Positions 50,196 through 62,344 of a DNA stretch of 64,000 bases are shown here, in pieces. The stretch comes from Thunnus maccoyii (Eukaryota; Chordata; Actinopteri; Scombriformes; Scombridae): the NCBI RefSeq assembly GCF_910596095.1, contig NC_056546.1, forward strand, positions 15,602,925 to 15,666,924, in the 5' to 3' direction. The stretch's first letter is position 1. Each line of letters begins with the position of its first letter. The notes beneath the pieces are model-generated. The model was not told the DNA's origin and did not search any database. It was given only the letters and a program-made list of their open reading frames with translations. Position numbers and translations under genes: made by a program.

Positions 50196-53100
50196 ATGGT
50201 CTCGTCTTACCCTTTACCGGATGGCTTCTCCGAGTTCGATGTGTTCTCCCTGGGATCTTGTCTGCTGGTGGAGGGTGAGTGTTTTCGTTTTGTGCTGGAA
50301 TTCGGCCAAATACTACGAGGGCTGCATCAGCTGAGTGTAACATTAACCTATGACAGGAGCGGGCGGCCAGCCCGGCCACTGACAGTGTGATATAGTGGGA
50401 GGACTTCTATTTAAACTCGCAAATTAACATTCACTTATAATAGCGCGTAAAAGAAAGAAACGACTCTGCTTGTGTGTGGGTGGGTGTGGGTGTGTGTCGA
50501 TGTTTGCAAAGATGTTTACTCTCATGTTAAAAATATCACGGAGCTGCATGATCATCATCTACAACAACAACAACAATAACAAGCATCGCTATGCTCACTG
50601 ATTTCCATTCATGGCTGCATTACTGAGCTCATTCATTCACGCTCTTTCGTGTTTATTTCTGCTCCACCAAAGGTCTCTTGGGCTTCTTTCTAAATGCGGT
50701 GACAGTCGTCGCCTTCCTTAAAGTGAGAGAGCTGAGGACCCCCAGCAATTTCCTAGTGTTCAGTTTAGCCTTGGCTGACATGGGCATCTCTATGAACGCC
50801 ACCATCGCTGCTTTCTCCAGCTTCCTGAGGTGAGTGATGTAACCAACCTCCCCACCCCCTATTTCATAATGAAGATCAAGCTCTTGCTATATGTGGCCAA
50901 AAGGAAGTATAATGAGCGAATAATACCGCTGTCAATACTGACTACCAGTCCTTGACATGAATAAAAATGGAGCTGTGGAGTCGGTACCACGCTGGAGACT
51001 CTTTTCTTATTGTGTAGAGGAGGGGGAGCGGTCAATACACTGCTAAAGCCTATGTCATGATGTGCAGAGGATTTTCAAGCTGTAATCAGGAGATGGGGGA
51101 TGCTGTCCACAGTGATCATGTGTCCAGGAATTAAATTATATACGTGTATATATATAGTTTTTTTTTATATATGTAGACCCATTGTCTGAAAGAAGTAAAT
51201 TAATTGATTGTCATAATGGCTCACCCAAAAGGCTACTATTTCTACTCATTCTATTTAAATGAATAAACTAATTTACAAACATACCATCTGTCTCCAGGTA
51301 TTGGCCTTATGGCTCTGACGGATGCCAGACTCACGGTTTCCAGGGTTTCATGACGGCTCTCGCCAGCATCCACTTCATAGCCGCTATCGCCTGGGACAGA
51401 TACCACCAGTACTGCACCAGTAAGTCACACTTGCTTCCATCCCTGCCCAGCAGGAAATGAATGAGACAAAAAAATAAAAAAACAAAAAACAGATGCATTC
51501 CACTTTCCCTCCCCCGTGTAACACATGCTCATTCAGTCACTCACACACTCATGACAGCCACACACACTGAGAAGGTTTTTCTTCTTTGTCAACAGCCGTA
51601 AGAGGCCAGCTGGTCAACAAGTGGCCTGTTGTCTTTGTCTTTGCAACAGACTGTTCTTATCACCATGTTCGAATAATAACAGACAGAGTGTACTATTAAT
51701 ATAAAAAACTGAGCAGTAGTTATAGGCAGATAAGAAAATTGTGTTTAAATTGCTACCTGGGAGACTTCAGTGTTAATAGAAAACCTTTGTCTTACGGTAC
51801 CATGACACCAAGAAGGAAAGTAAGACCTGCTGCTATTTTTAGCCATCATTAATAGCAGGATACAAGAGAAGGAGGAACTGACTCAACACCTGAATTGCAG
51901 TTCTCACACCTTTCACTGTGGTTATAAGACAGCTAGTTACTCCGGTGTTAAAACAAACAGCTCTACCTGCATGATTTCATATTGGTCTTGCTATCATTAA
52001 AAAGTAGTGCTTTAACAGTACTTTACTAGATTGAGAATAAGCATGTAGTTTAGCATGGATTCATATTGTTGGAGGTGTTAAAGACAATGGTAATAAATGT
52101 TTTGACCTTGTTCTCGTCAGGGACAAAGCTGCAGTGGAGCAGCGCCATCACTCTGGCTATATTTATCTGGCTCTTCACCGCCTTCTGGTCCGCCATGCCT
52201 CTCATTGGCTGGGGAGAGTACGACTACGAGCCCCTCAGAACCTGCTGCACTCTGGACTACAGCAAGGGAGACAGGTATTGAACACACTCTTCACAATGTT
52301 ATCAAGACAAACATAGACGTCTTTGTATCCTCTATTGCCTAATGCCTTTTGCTCATTTCTTTCCCCCTCCCGCAGAAACTATGTGTCCTACTTGATCCCC
52401 ATGAGCATCTTCAACATGGCCATCCAGGTGTTTGTTGTCATGTCCTCCTACCAGTCCATTGCACAGAAATTTAAGAAGACTGGAAACCCCAGGGTAAGTA
52501 AACAATGAAATCCAACAGCTCTAACAACATACAGAAGGGTTAGAAGTGGTTCGCCTTCAGCAATTTTATGTTTTTCATGCTTCAGTTGCTCCAAAACCAA
52601 ATTTAATGACATGCTTGACAAAGGTGAAAATAGAAATCATTCTGAAATACAAGAAACTGGCAGTCATAACTAACAGAAGAGTTACGCTTTATGCACAAAT
52701 TCTTACAACATTAGGATTATTCCTGCTTTGAAGTCACCTATTGGGAGGAATCAGAGGAATTCTCCATATATTGACATCTATTTAATCTCTTCCTGGCTCA
52801 AGCACAAATTCCTGGTGTGGTCTGTATTCAGAGTAACAAAATGGGGTGTGTGAATAGGGAGGTTGCTCACTGTGACAGATATAGGTCATTGCTACAGGGG
52901 GAAGACCGAGTGCTTTATTCAGGAATGCGGACAGTAACTGGTGCGCTGTGAAAAGAGTAATGTATTTCCAAAGAGCAAGTTCAGTAGTGGAGTTCCTCAG
53001 GGGTTGAACCAGGTTGCATTACTTTAAGTTGCATAAACCTATTACTCACAGTCATCTGAGTTGGCTGCAGACGCTTTCATTGCAAGCACAAAAGGCTGCA

Positions 53101-53731
53101 GATACACCAAGCCTTCCACCAGAACAATGCAATTATGTAACCATGAAAAAGCTTATAGTCACACACCACCCAATATGTGAAGCACATGATATGTACGCTG
53201 TAAAACTGGGAGGAATAACATTGTCCAGATGTGTCCCATGGCCAAGAAGTAGTGAGATGTTGTCTCTGATGTAGCTTTATGAAAACCCTCAAATGCCTCT
53301 GTAACTAATTTGTCCAACCCACAGAACTTTTTTTCTTTTTGAAGTCTAGAGGGAATCCAAAGATCCCAAATATGTCAGGCTGAATTTTGGAGAAATGTGT
53401 ATAAAATGATGCACGAGATATCTGCAATATTTCCATTTGACAGAATGGTGCAGCTATAAAAAACTAAAAGGGAAAACTGGATTTTAAGGGGTTAACTCAA
53501 CACTCAGAATAATGCCTGCTTTGGCCTGTGGATTACAGCAACCTGCCTCTTAACTCTCTAGCTGGTTCTGTTGTCTAAGTGAGCATGAATGATCTGAACA
53601 CAGATACTGTTTTTCTCCCAGACATTATCCCAGCCGTGTGACTTGCCCCCAAGTAAAAATCCTCATGACACAAGGCATATTTGTCTCCTCCACTCCTTAT
53701 GGTTGATCGGTAACTAATCATTCTTGTTCTG

Positions 53732-53773
<42 letters not shown>

Positions 53774-54673
53774 TTCTACATTTATCCCTCTGTAGTTTAA
53801 CCCCAACACTCCTCTAAAGACTATGCTGTTCTGCTGGGGTCCCTACGGTGTCCTGGCTTTCTACGCCGCTGTGGAGAATGCCAACCTGGTCTCCCCTAAG
53901 CTCAGGATGGTAAGGAACACCACATGCACACAAATACCCTCCAACTCAGACATATTAATGAATATATTTTAAAATGAAACTCATATAAGCTGCTCACACA
54001 CTGGATATACACACATATAGAGTAAAATGTTAAATCTTTGTCCTTATCCATAAGTCCTTAAGCTACGTTGGTTATGTAATTTTTGTTTATGTTTGTTTGT
54101 ATTGCCTCAAGTTGCAATATTTTATTTTTCTTAAAAGGATGCAAAGACTTGAATAAGGAGCTTGAAAAAATAAAATGTTCATTAAAGCGCAAAAATGTGT
54201 AGAATTTGAAGATTTCTGACTTTGGCGCCCCCTGTGGTGGAATCAAAACAGACATGCAGAGCCAACTAATAATAAAATAAATGGGCAAAAAACAACACAT
54301 ACAGTAGACCACACCAGTTTGCACCAGGATTGTCTCATTTTTCTACAAACAAACACCATCAGAATCATCTGAATTCTGATATAATCATATAAGAATTCTA
54401 CACATAGTGGCTTTAATTAACAGTTCTGCTTGATAACTGTATTTTGGTGCATTTTCATAAGAATCTGTAGTGCTTCTTGAGGTCTTTTGAGCACCAACAA
54501 CCTTTTTATACTTGCACCTGTCTCTGCAGATCGCTCCTATCCTGGCTAAGACCTCTCCCACCTTTAACGTCTTCCTGTACGCTTTGGGAAATGAGAACTA
54601 CAGAGGAGGCATCTGGCAGTTCCTCACCGGGGAAAAGATTGATGTGCCTCAAATTGAGAACAAGTCCAAATAA
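50196..54673 (+). CDS. rgr: retinal G protein-coupled receptor (RGR opsin)
   Basis: Seven-helix opsin of retinal pigment epithelium and Mueller glia that binds all-trans-retinal and photo-isomerises it to 11-cis. Exons: 50196-50274, 50673-50829, 51298-51419, 52121-52274, 52376-52493, 53796-53909 and 54530-54673 (888 nt, 295 aa, essentially the human length). All introns are GT-AG with matching phases. Helix 1 includes LLGFFLNAVTVVAFL. The segment RTPSNFLVFSLALADMG covers helix 2. WDRY follows helix 3 in place of the usual DRY/ERY. Helix 7 contains the retinal-attachment lysine K255 in LAKTSP, the position known in human RGR, followed by NVFLYALGNENYRG. The C-terminus is short (IENKSK). The ATG is the first in frame with a matching donor. 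Whether this is rgra or rgrb of teleosts is not decided, though linkage to cdhr1 and lrit2 suggests rgra. Confidence 0.96.
53735..53770 (+). repeat. rgr: (CT)n microsatellite at rgr exon 6 acceptor
   Basis: A pure CT run ends 25 nt before the exon 6 splice junction (TGTAG|TTTAAC at 53795/53796), so it forms most of the polypyrimidine tract. Confidence 0.9.
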
Positions 54674-54880
54674 ACTAAGCATGCAATAATTGTACACACT
54701 TTCTGTCCTGGTGGTTTCTCACAGGTACCTAGATGTTTCTGTTTGTGAGTGAGTGTACGTGCATGTGTTGTGTCTTGAACAGTAGTAGTCATTGTCCCTC
54801 GTACTGGATTTGTTGTCCATTGTTTCTGCAGTTGTATTTCATAATGGATTTTATGAACAAAAATTGAATTGGCGTATTGT

Positions 54881-54912
<32 letters not shown>

Positions 54913-57900
54913 TGAAAATGTCCAAACAGTTACTCTTGAGAGGGACTACTGGTGCTACTGTACTGTAAATGCAGCAAAACTTTGGATTTGGCTACTTCTG
55001 TAACAAACATGTGATTTATCTGGTGTTCTAAGTTCAGTGTGAAATCTAATGTGATTTCTGTTATTTAGTAGGGATGACTTTCATTTTGAGTTCATCATAA
55101 GAAACTCTTACTGTAAACAGACATAATCCATGTCATCGAAATATTCAGTTATTTCCAAGATTGACTTAAAATACAAGCAGTCCTACAAAGAAAGTAATGT
55201 ATGGACCTTAAACCCAAATTATGTAGCGAATATTGGCGTTTAATCTTTTAAATTGTTTACCTCAAACATTCATGTAGCTTTACTTTTCTTTTAGCAGAAG
55301 CATGATATAAATAACTGGTCCACTTGCCAACACCTCTGTTGCCAAAAGGCAATCATCTGAGCCCTGTCAATCATCCTTTAGTATCTCTTGGGTGCAAAAT
55401 GTCCCTTTCAGTCATTCAAGTCATTTTTCTCCTCAAAAACTGCCTTTCTCCATCCTCTGGTCAAAGAGGGGATGCCTTAAAAGATATTAATGCAGCTAAA
55501 AAAATCATATTTATGAAGTTTGTACCCTCTCTGGGGACATGACATAACAGGAAGGCATCCTTCTTTGTTTACTGCCCCTGTCTGAAAGTGTGTGCATGCC
55601 ACTGATGTCTCGTCACGCTCTGTGAGGTCAGAAGTGATCTCTGTATCCAGAGTAGAACAGCACTAATCCTCAAAACAAGAGGACCATTCTTCAATACACA
55701 GCCCCCACGACAACTTAGAGATTAGTCCGTGGCTGTAGATTAACTGGACGTGCTTCTCGTCTCCAGATTTGCATATAGAATAAAGGCAACACTCTCTGCA
55801 GTATATAAATAGAATCCAAATCAGAGAAGCAGGAATTGATTATTGGTATTCGTTTAATAGAATTTATAAATGATTTCTGGTTTAGTAGGCTTTGAAATTG
55901 AAGTAGCCATGGCTGCTACGTAATGTCTTCATGATTGAAACTATTTAATTTACCTATTTGACTGTTGCAATCATGAAATAATATGAATATTACTTTTCCT
56001 GTTATGTATAATTTTGTTTCCTCACATACTTTACGGTAGAAACAGGGTATTGCTTTGACATTTCGCAATTATTTTTTTGAAATGTATTGTCTGACCACAA
56101 GGTTAAGCAATACACAATAACAAACTGGTTATCATATAATCAATATTCTTACAGTAGGTTTCAAAAACCAAGTAATCCACTGTTGTGGCATTGTTTTAAT
56201 ATAGCATATGATTTAGTATAATACAGGATAACAAGGTATGTTGTTGACATAAAAGAAACATACAACAAGCCTGACTTGAGCAGAGTGTGTTTCTAAATTG
56301 AATAACATCATTACAAGAGCCGCTGATCCAAAAAGGGGATATTTTTAACATGTCCCATTTCTATAAATGTCGCATGCATATGGCTTGTGACATCATGATG
56401 AAAATCCTCAACAGCACAAACAGGCCCATTCACACCCAAACTCTCCCATGTAATTGGACAAATAGCTTAAGTGTGCAATTCTTTGAACATTATAAAGATT
56501 AGCTAGTAGTTGACTGAACATCTGGAGCCCAGGTGACAATTAGCATTGATCCCTAAGAATCTTGTAAACTCTACAAACTTGTATTTCCATCTTATTTGTC
56601 ATGGTTTGAAAAAATGTATTGTCTGTCCATTTGCTGTTTATAATTCAAAGAATGTGATCCTCCACAGAGAGATTAAACTGAAATATTAACAACTTGCAAA
56701 GATCCAGCAATTCTTGTTTAATTAATAAATGATTGAAATGGTATAAATTCTTTGTCTTTTTTGCATTATTCATAATCAAAAAAGCAGTGGGGTGCTCATC
56801 TAATGCATGCTACGCAACTACTATTAATAACTAAGATTTAACATATCCACAGTGCTGATGACATTTCAAATGACACTGATGAGTGTCAGCGCAATCACAG
56901 TGAAGTAGACATTCAACAAGCATGATGAAGATAACACCCAGAGGTTGCAACGTACAGTAGAAGCTCCCAGTTGGTGTTTCTAAGCAGATTAATTGACAGC
57001 AGCCTGTCAGTGAAGCAGGCTGTTGCATAATTATGTGGTAATGACACATGTGCAGCGGGCAAACCCGGCCCCTGTAGCATCATTTACTCCAGCTAATTCA
57101 ATCATCTGCCTGAAAACACTATGGATTACACTTTTCTGATGTCAAAGAAATTAATTTGAATTAAGGATGAAATTTTGCCACATGAATCAGTCCTGTACAG
57201 ATTATTTTAATTATATTTGGTATAAAACGTCCACCAGAACCTTCATGACATGAACATCAAAGTCCCCAGATACTGATGGACATATGGAGCTGTCATCTGG
57301 CGGGAAGAGTTACTTTGACCCCACTTCCTAAACCGCTGTAGGCAAACATGATCATCTGTCAACACGAATGGATTTTTAGAGTTTCAAAGAATATTATGCA
57401 ATAAATAAATAGAAAAATAAACTTCACATTGAAGTAAAAAAGTAATAAACCCATCTAGATCTAGTCAGTTGGACTTTTTTCCTTTAACTTAGAAAACAAA
57501 CATCTCTTGGCCTCTGTGAACTAGTAAATAATGTTTGTACAGAGTATCAGTTCACACACAAAATTTTGTATAATAACAGGGATTCCTTGTTCACCCAATG
57601 GAGGTATATATAATATGTTAAAATTTCTCCCTCATGTTAAACGTGCAATAGTATCTAATAATAATTTATCACCACAATTGATATTCACAGATAAATTGCT
57701 TAAACCACATTCGCCAGAGACTTGCGTCAAATCACCGGTGGATTATGTTATACTTTGAATCCAAATGTCTGGCAGACCGTAGTTTGCCTTTTTCCCCCCA
57801 TCGGCTTTCCCTCCCTTACAATCAAACATATTCAGGTACTTAGAGTTCACTGAGGATTATGTCTGGTCAACCAATGAAGTTTTCATATGGGCCTTTTGAG

Positions 57901-57934
57901 AGGATTACACAGCAGCATGACCATGAGTGCAGGA

Positions 57935-57974
<40 letters not shown>

Positions 57975-59200
57975 ATCAAACGGAGTGAGGACTCTTCCAG
58001 AAATAAATAATATAGGGGATGCTGAGGATGATTGTAAAACAACATAGAACTGGTTTAACTGTCAATCCTACCAATCAACAACAAGCTAAAGATCATGTGA
58101 TCAATTGTATTGATGTGCCTTGCAGTAGCAACGTCACAGTAACAATTTCCAATTGTGGATTAGAAGAATCAGCTGACTGTAGGTAAATAACATGCGGTTT
58201 ATTCATGTTAAACTATGCTTCATTAACTAGCTGTTGAATACGTGCTAGAATTGGAAGAATATAAAAAATGATTATAATCACATGGTACCACTTTCTAAAA
58301 AGGCATCCTTTATAAAAGATGTATAAATTGTAACTAACTTTACTGTACTAATGCTTTATAGATCAGTTATACGCCAATAACATAATAACAACAACTGGCT
58401 AAAAACATTATTAAATGATTTATAAACCATAAAGTCATTAGTTATAAACCCTTGTAAAAGGTGCATTATTAGTCAAGAATAGAGGTTAGGTTGTAGCATT
58501 TTTCTCTCTCTTTTATTTAACTTAGTTAAGTAAGTCATATAGGTGGCAAACATATACAACATTTATGCCAGACTCAACTCAAAGAGGCAAAAACTTAACA
58601 GTTCCCCCAGTCAGCCTTATTCTTAATCCTTCCTGTGCAAAGAATTAAGTAGCTGTTCAGTGAGGAGTGGAGAGAATAGAGTCTTCCCTCCAACGTGTAG
58701 CGCATAATTTTGCCAAATCAACACCAATCAAACTGGATCACAGTGTTTAGTAGAATCAGACGGACAACACCTCGTGATTGACCTTACATCCAGCCAGGCG
58801 CGCAAAAAAAAAAAAAACGAGGTGAAATGTCGGTCTGCTGCCTCAGGTCAACCACACTTTGCTTTACTCTGTTAGTGATCTTAGCTGTCAGATGTGAAGC
58901 CGATTATATAACCCCGACCCCATAAAACTGCATATACACACACACACACACATACACACGCACACCAACACACACCCTCTTGTTGAGCAGCCACAGGACA
59001 ATCAATGGTAATACTGAACACAGCTGCTCTTCCAATCAATTCATTGAACTTGAGAAATCACGCCATTTGAATGCAGCAGGATTTACATGAAACAAAATGG
59101 AGATGTAACAACATTGTATACACATCTTTACACAACAAATATACACCTAACAAGTTACATATTAGGGGAAAAAACATATTATTTGTTTAGAAGAAACAGT
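54674..59200. other. rgr 3' flank, no gene seen
   Basis: AT-rich DNA with an A-tract at 54878-54906, a (GA)n microsatellite at 57931-57974, a foldback repeat at 58284-58478 and (CA)n near 58938-58975. No AATAAA close to the rgr stop codon was found by eye. ORFs are short and unsupported. Confidence 0.45.
58284..58478. repeat. compact AT-rich foldback repeat
   Basis: The left half reads GGTACCACTTTCTAAAAAGG, CCTTTATAAA, ATTGTAACTAA and GCTTTATAGATCAGTTATA. The right half, read on the minus strand, reads TGCACCTTTTACAAGG, GTTTATAACTAATGACTTTA and TTTATAAATCATTTAATAA. The halves are diverged inverted copies and share words with the elements at 38.5 and 41.0 kb. Confidence 0.5.
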
Positions 59201-59204
59201 ATTT

Positions 59205-59453
59205 TTACAGGATTAGTGTTTCAGTGTAATCTGGATTAAAGTAGGGCTGTGCGTCACTGCTCTTTAGAAATCGCTGTTTTAATTCAATAAACCGCTCACT
59301 TTGACCAGTATACGGTGGACAATATTGTGACCAGTTCACACTTTTCACACCCTGACTTACACACAAGAGCACACAGAGAATACAACAGGTTGTAGAGAAA
59401 TATACAACACTCTGCTGAGCAGCGAATGTCACAAAGATTACTGTTACAGTCAT
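59205..59453 (-). other. weak open frame, unrecognised
   Basis: 82-codon minus-strand frame starting with a hydrophobic stretch and ending TETLIL. It lies downstream of the ORF at 59680-59943 on the same strand. There is no family resemblance and no convincing splice structure, apart from a possible acceptor GTAAGTCAG in its middle. Probably chance. Confidence 0.12.
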
Positions 59454-59679
59454 GATGCTAAGATCATTTCATGGCATCAGAGATGGTGCTGATGGTGCTT
59501 TTGAGTCTTCAGAAACGCATGTAGAACACTTCACACTATTTCCTTTCATTTACCAAACTTAACTGCATGATGAGGTGCCATTTTCCTACCTGTTGCCGAT
59601 TCACTGAGACTAAAGGTCAAGTAAGTTTATTTAAAGAACACATTTAAAAAGAACAAACGCTGACCAAAGGTGACAAACT

Positions 59680-59943
59680 TTATCTGTGTTCATGCAGGGG
59701 CGGTATGTTTACATGCAATTCTCCTCTTTTGTCAATATGAAACTCCGCAGTCAGCATTAACAGCAGCTGCACTATGCTTTGATTAAATGAATGGATTTCA
59801 CACATGGGGATGTTGTTGCTTTTAATCCATTCAGCTACATGGATTATGCTATCAATCAACTTTTCTTGCTTTTTCAAATGCAGAATACGTGCAGCACCAA
59901 GTAAAGGATGTATATTTAATATTGCATCGCTTTCCATTTCCAT
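59680..59943 (-). CDS. hypothetical 87-aa single-exon ORF
   Basis: A minus-strand ORF begins with an ATG (MEMESDAILN) and ends HEHR-TAA. It is followed about 45 nt later by a canonical AATAAA (59633-59628, minus). The encoded peptide looks like two or three amphipathic helices (for example LIDSIIHVAEWIKS and SIVQLLLMLTAEF), and no low-complexity sequence explains it. I do not recognise the family. It may be a small gene, the 3' end of a retroposed copy, or a chance frame. Confidence 0.25.
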   Translation of the reverse strand: MEMESDAILNIHPLLGAARILHLKKQEKLIDSIIHVAEWIKSNNIPMCEIHSFNQSIVQLLLMLTAEFHIDKRGELHVNIPPLHEHR

Positions 59944-60227
59944 CTGTGATCAGTACACTCTCCTCTCTCTGACTGCATTTACTCAAGCACTTTTGCGTTT
60001 ATCTGATGGCTGTAGCTACTTGTTTCTTTCCTATTTCAGATTACAGTAAGAAGAGGTAAACTTGCAAACACAGTATTACTACTGCCGAGACCTAATTTTG
60101 GATGTCCAATGTGAAACTCACAACAGAAAGGTGGCTTCACAGTCTGTGAATGAAAAATAGTAGATTTTCCTACATCCAACTCAACTTTTAAGGACGTCTC
60201 ACAAAAAAAACCTTCTCCCATCTTCTT

Positions 60228-60480
60228 TCCTTGATTTCCTTCTTCCTTCCTTTTTCTCCTTCTTTCCATATTCCACTCTTTTATTCAATTAATCCTTCCT
60301 TCTTTTCTTCCTTTCTCTGTTTGATTTTAAAGCATAAAATATTCCCCAAAGTTAACCATAACTTTGCTCTATCTCACAATAAGTACTTTTTTACAATTTC
60401 CTTTCCTTCTTTCTTTATTTCCCTTTTCCCCTCCCTCCTTCTATCCTTTCTTTCTTTTCTTCCTTCCTCTTTTCAGTTGT
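60228..60480 (+). repeat. polypyrimidine (C/T-rich) tract
   Basis: Long TTCC/TTCT-rich stretches on plus at 60228-60315 and 60400-60480, separated by ordinary AT-rich sequence. The ORFs over it are low-complexity. Confidence 0.7.
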
Positions 60481-61040
60481 TCTAAAAGCATGAAAATCCC
60501 CAAAACTGGAGATACAAGAAAACCTAAAAACACTACTTCTGTTTAGTGTGTTGTGTTAGTTTGCACTGCTAACTTTTGTTGATCCTTACCTCAGTAATAT
60601 TTGAACTTTTATCTTTACTTGTGTTATTCCACTGTGGCAGTGATACATTTCTTTAATAAAAGGATTTCAGCAGGTCTCCCACCACTATCTGCTACAGCTG
60701 GAATCATGTGAACTCTGATAGTCTGATAATCGAGGAATTTGCCTTTTGAAGGCCTTCACAGACATATCTCTGCCCTACTTTCTGCCTCAGCAGGCGACTT
60801 GTTGCTATTTTCTGAATCTTTACTTTCAATCTATCCATTTACAGATTTCAGTTTATGTAAAAATAACTTCATTTTGTAACCATTCAGTGTCACCACCAGG
60901 GTTATTTCTGGTGTTAAGGCTGTGTGCATTTGGCTGCAGTGGCTTGGGATTTTGCATGACCATTAGAAATTAATACTTTGGCAACTGCACAAGATTACGT
61001 GGTGATCTTGAATCTCCTGAGCTTGGTTTCAAATCAGATC

Positions 61041-61191
61041 AGAGCAGAGTCACCGGGAAAACAGCAAAAAAAAAAGTTGATCCCCCCACCCCAACACAGC
61101 CAATCCAGTTACGAGGACAGTCCTGACTCCACCCCTGACAACAGCCAAGAGGACACTGAACTGAAAACTGATATTTTTTTCCAGAAAAAAG
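61041..61191 (+). other. exon-like open segment, unrecognised
   Basis: After an acceptor-like TTTCAAATCAG (about 61030-61040) an open frame encodes SPGKQQKKKLIPPP followed by a Ser/Asp/Gln-rich stretch (SSYEDSPDSTPDNSQEDTE). It reaches a donor-like AAAAAAG|GTGAAA near 61191. Codon choice in the acidic stretch is C-ending and looks coding. No neighbouring exon was found and the family is not recognised. Confidence 0.2.
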
Positions 61192-62142
61192 GTGAAAAGG
61201 GGTGACTGGTGAAGTTTGAAAAGTGTTTACACTGAATCTTTGTGGTTGTTTACCCGTAACTCTTGGCTGTCTGTTTGTGTCTCTCGGGTGAACCAGGAGC
61301 CTACACTGAGTTTAGGCCTTCATGATTCTGCTTAAGCTTTCCAGTTACAGTTTGTTCACTGAGGGAAATAAATGTGATTATTAAAGCTGTTCTCTCACTA
61401 CTGTGACGTAACATTTAGTCTAAAAATAAAACAGAAAGTTTTTGAGCCCCTTTTTGGTTGGATTCCTAACATTCATTGCCTGGATTTAACCCGTTTATGT
61501 CAAACAAAGCCTCTAGAGGGAAACGACAGGCTGGAACTGAACAAGGCAGAGCACTGTATTTACTTTTCTTTGACGGTCTCAAGGCACATTCATGCCTCTC
61601 AACTCAGGACCACTGAACTACTTCAGGAATCAACCTTTGTAGCTGTCTGACATACTTATAGATGCAGATGATTCAACATTATATGCTGTGTGTACAAAAA
61701 CAGTCCTGGATCTCTAAAGAGAGGAGAGATACAGATAAGATAATAACTAAAATAAATGTTTATATTGCACAAATCCAATCCAACATACTGTCATATATCA
61801 AGCATTGTATGAATGGAATCCAAACACTTGACTGACTGCTCAAGAAAATAGTGGGTCTAGTTTTAAAAATAATATTGAAATTATTGAACCGCAGATAAAG
61901 TTAAACAATTTTTGCCAATTAGTCTTTGTCCATATGACAGTACTTATTTTTTCAGAGGTTGTCAGCACTTTCTTGTGTTGTACCTGATGTTGTATGTAAT
62001 GTTATATTGTATGGATATCATATGGGTATCATGTCATTATAATTGGTTAAGTCAATGTGTATATGAGCTTGGTGTTGCCTGTTGTATTGTCATTGTTATT
62101 ATGCAATTGTGAGTTGAGTGTAAGCCGTTCTGATTTGCATTA

Positions 62143-62342
62143 GGGCTGCAACTAATGATTATTGTCATCTTTGATACAAAGAGATTCAAATTACTATCAT
62201 GTACAACAAGGAAAAACAGGAAATAATCAAATTTTAGAACCTGAAACCATCAAATATTTTATATTTTTGCAAAAAAAAAAAACTTAAATGATTAATCGAT
62301 TATCAAAATAGTTGCCAATTAATTGAGTAATCGTTGCAGCAT
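62143..62342 (+). mobile_element. MITE-like element with GCTGCAAC ends
   Basis: The element starts AGGGCTGCAACTAATGATTA and ends GTAATCGTTGCAGC, with internal ATGATTAATCGATTATCAAA. The ends are inverted copies around GCTGCAAC. I recognise the family as a common teleost non-autonomous DNA element, from memory. A fragment (TTATTTTCATTGGTGATTAA) is in the chst3 intron at 7690-7740. Confidence 0.6.
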
Positions 62343-62344
62343 AT

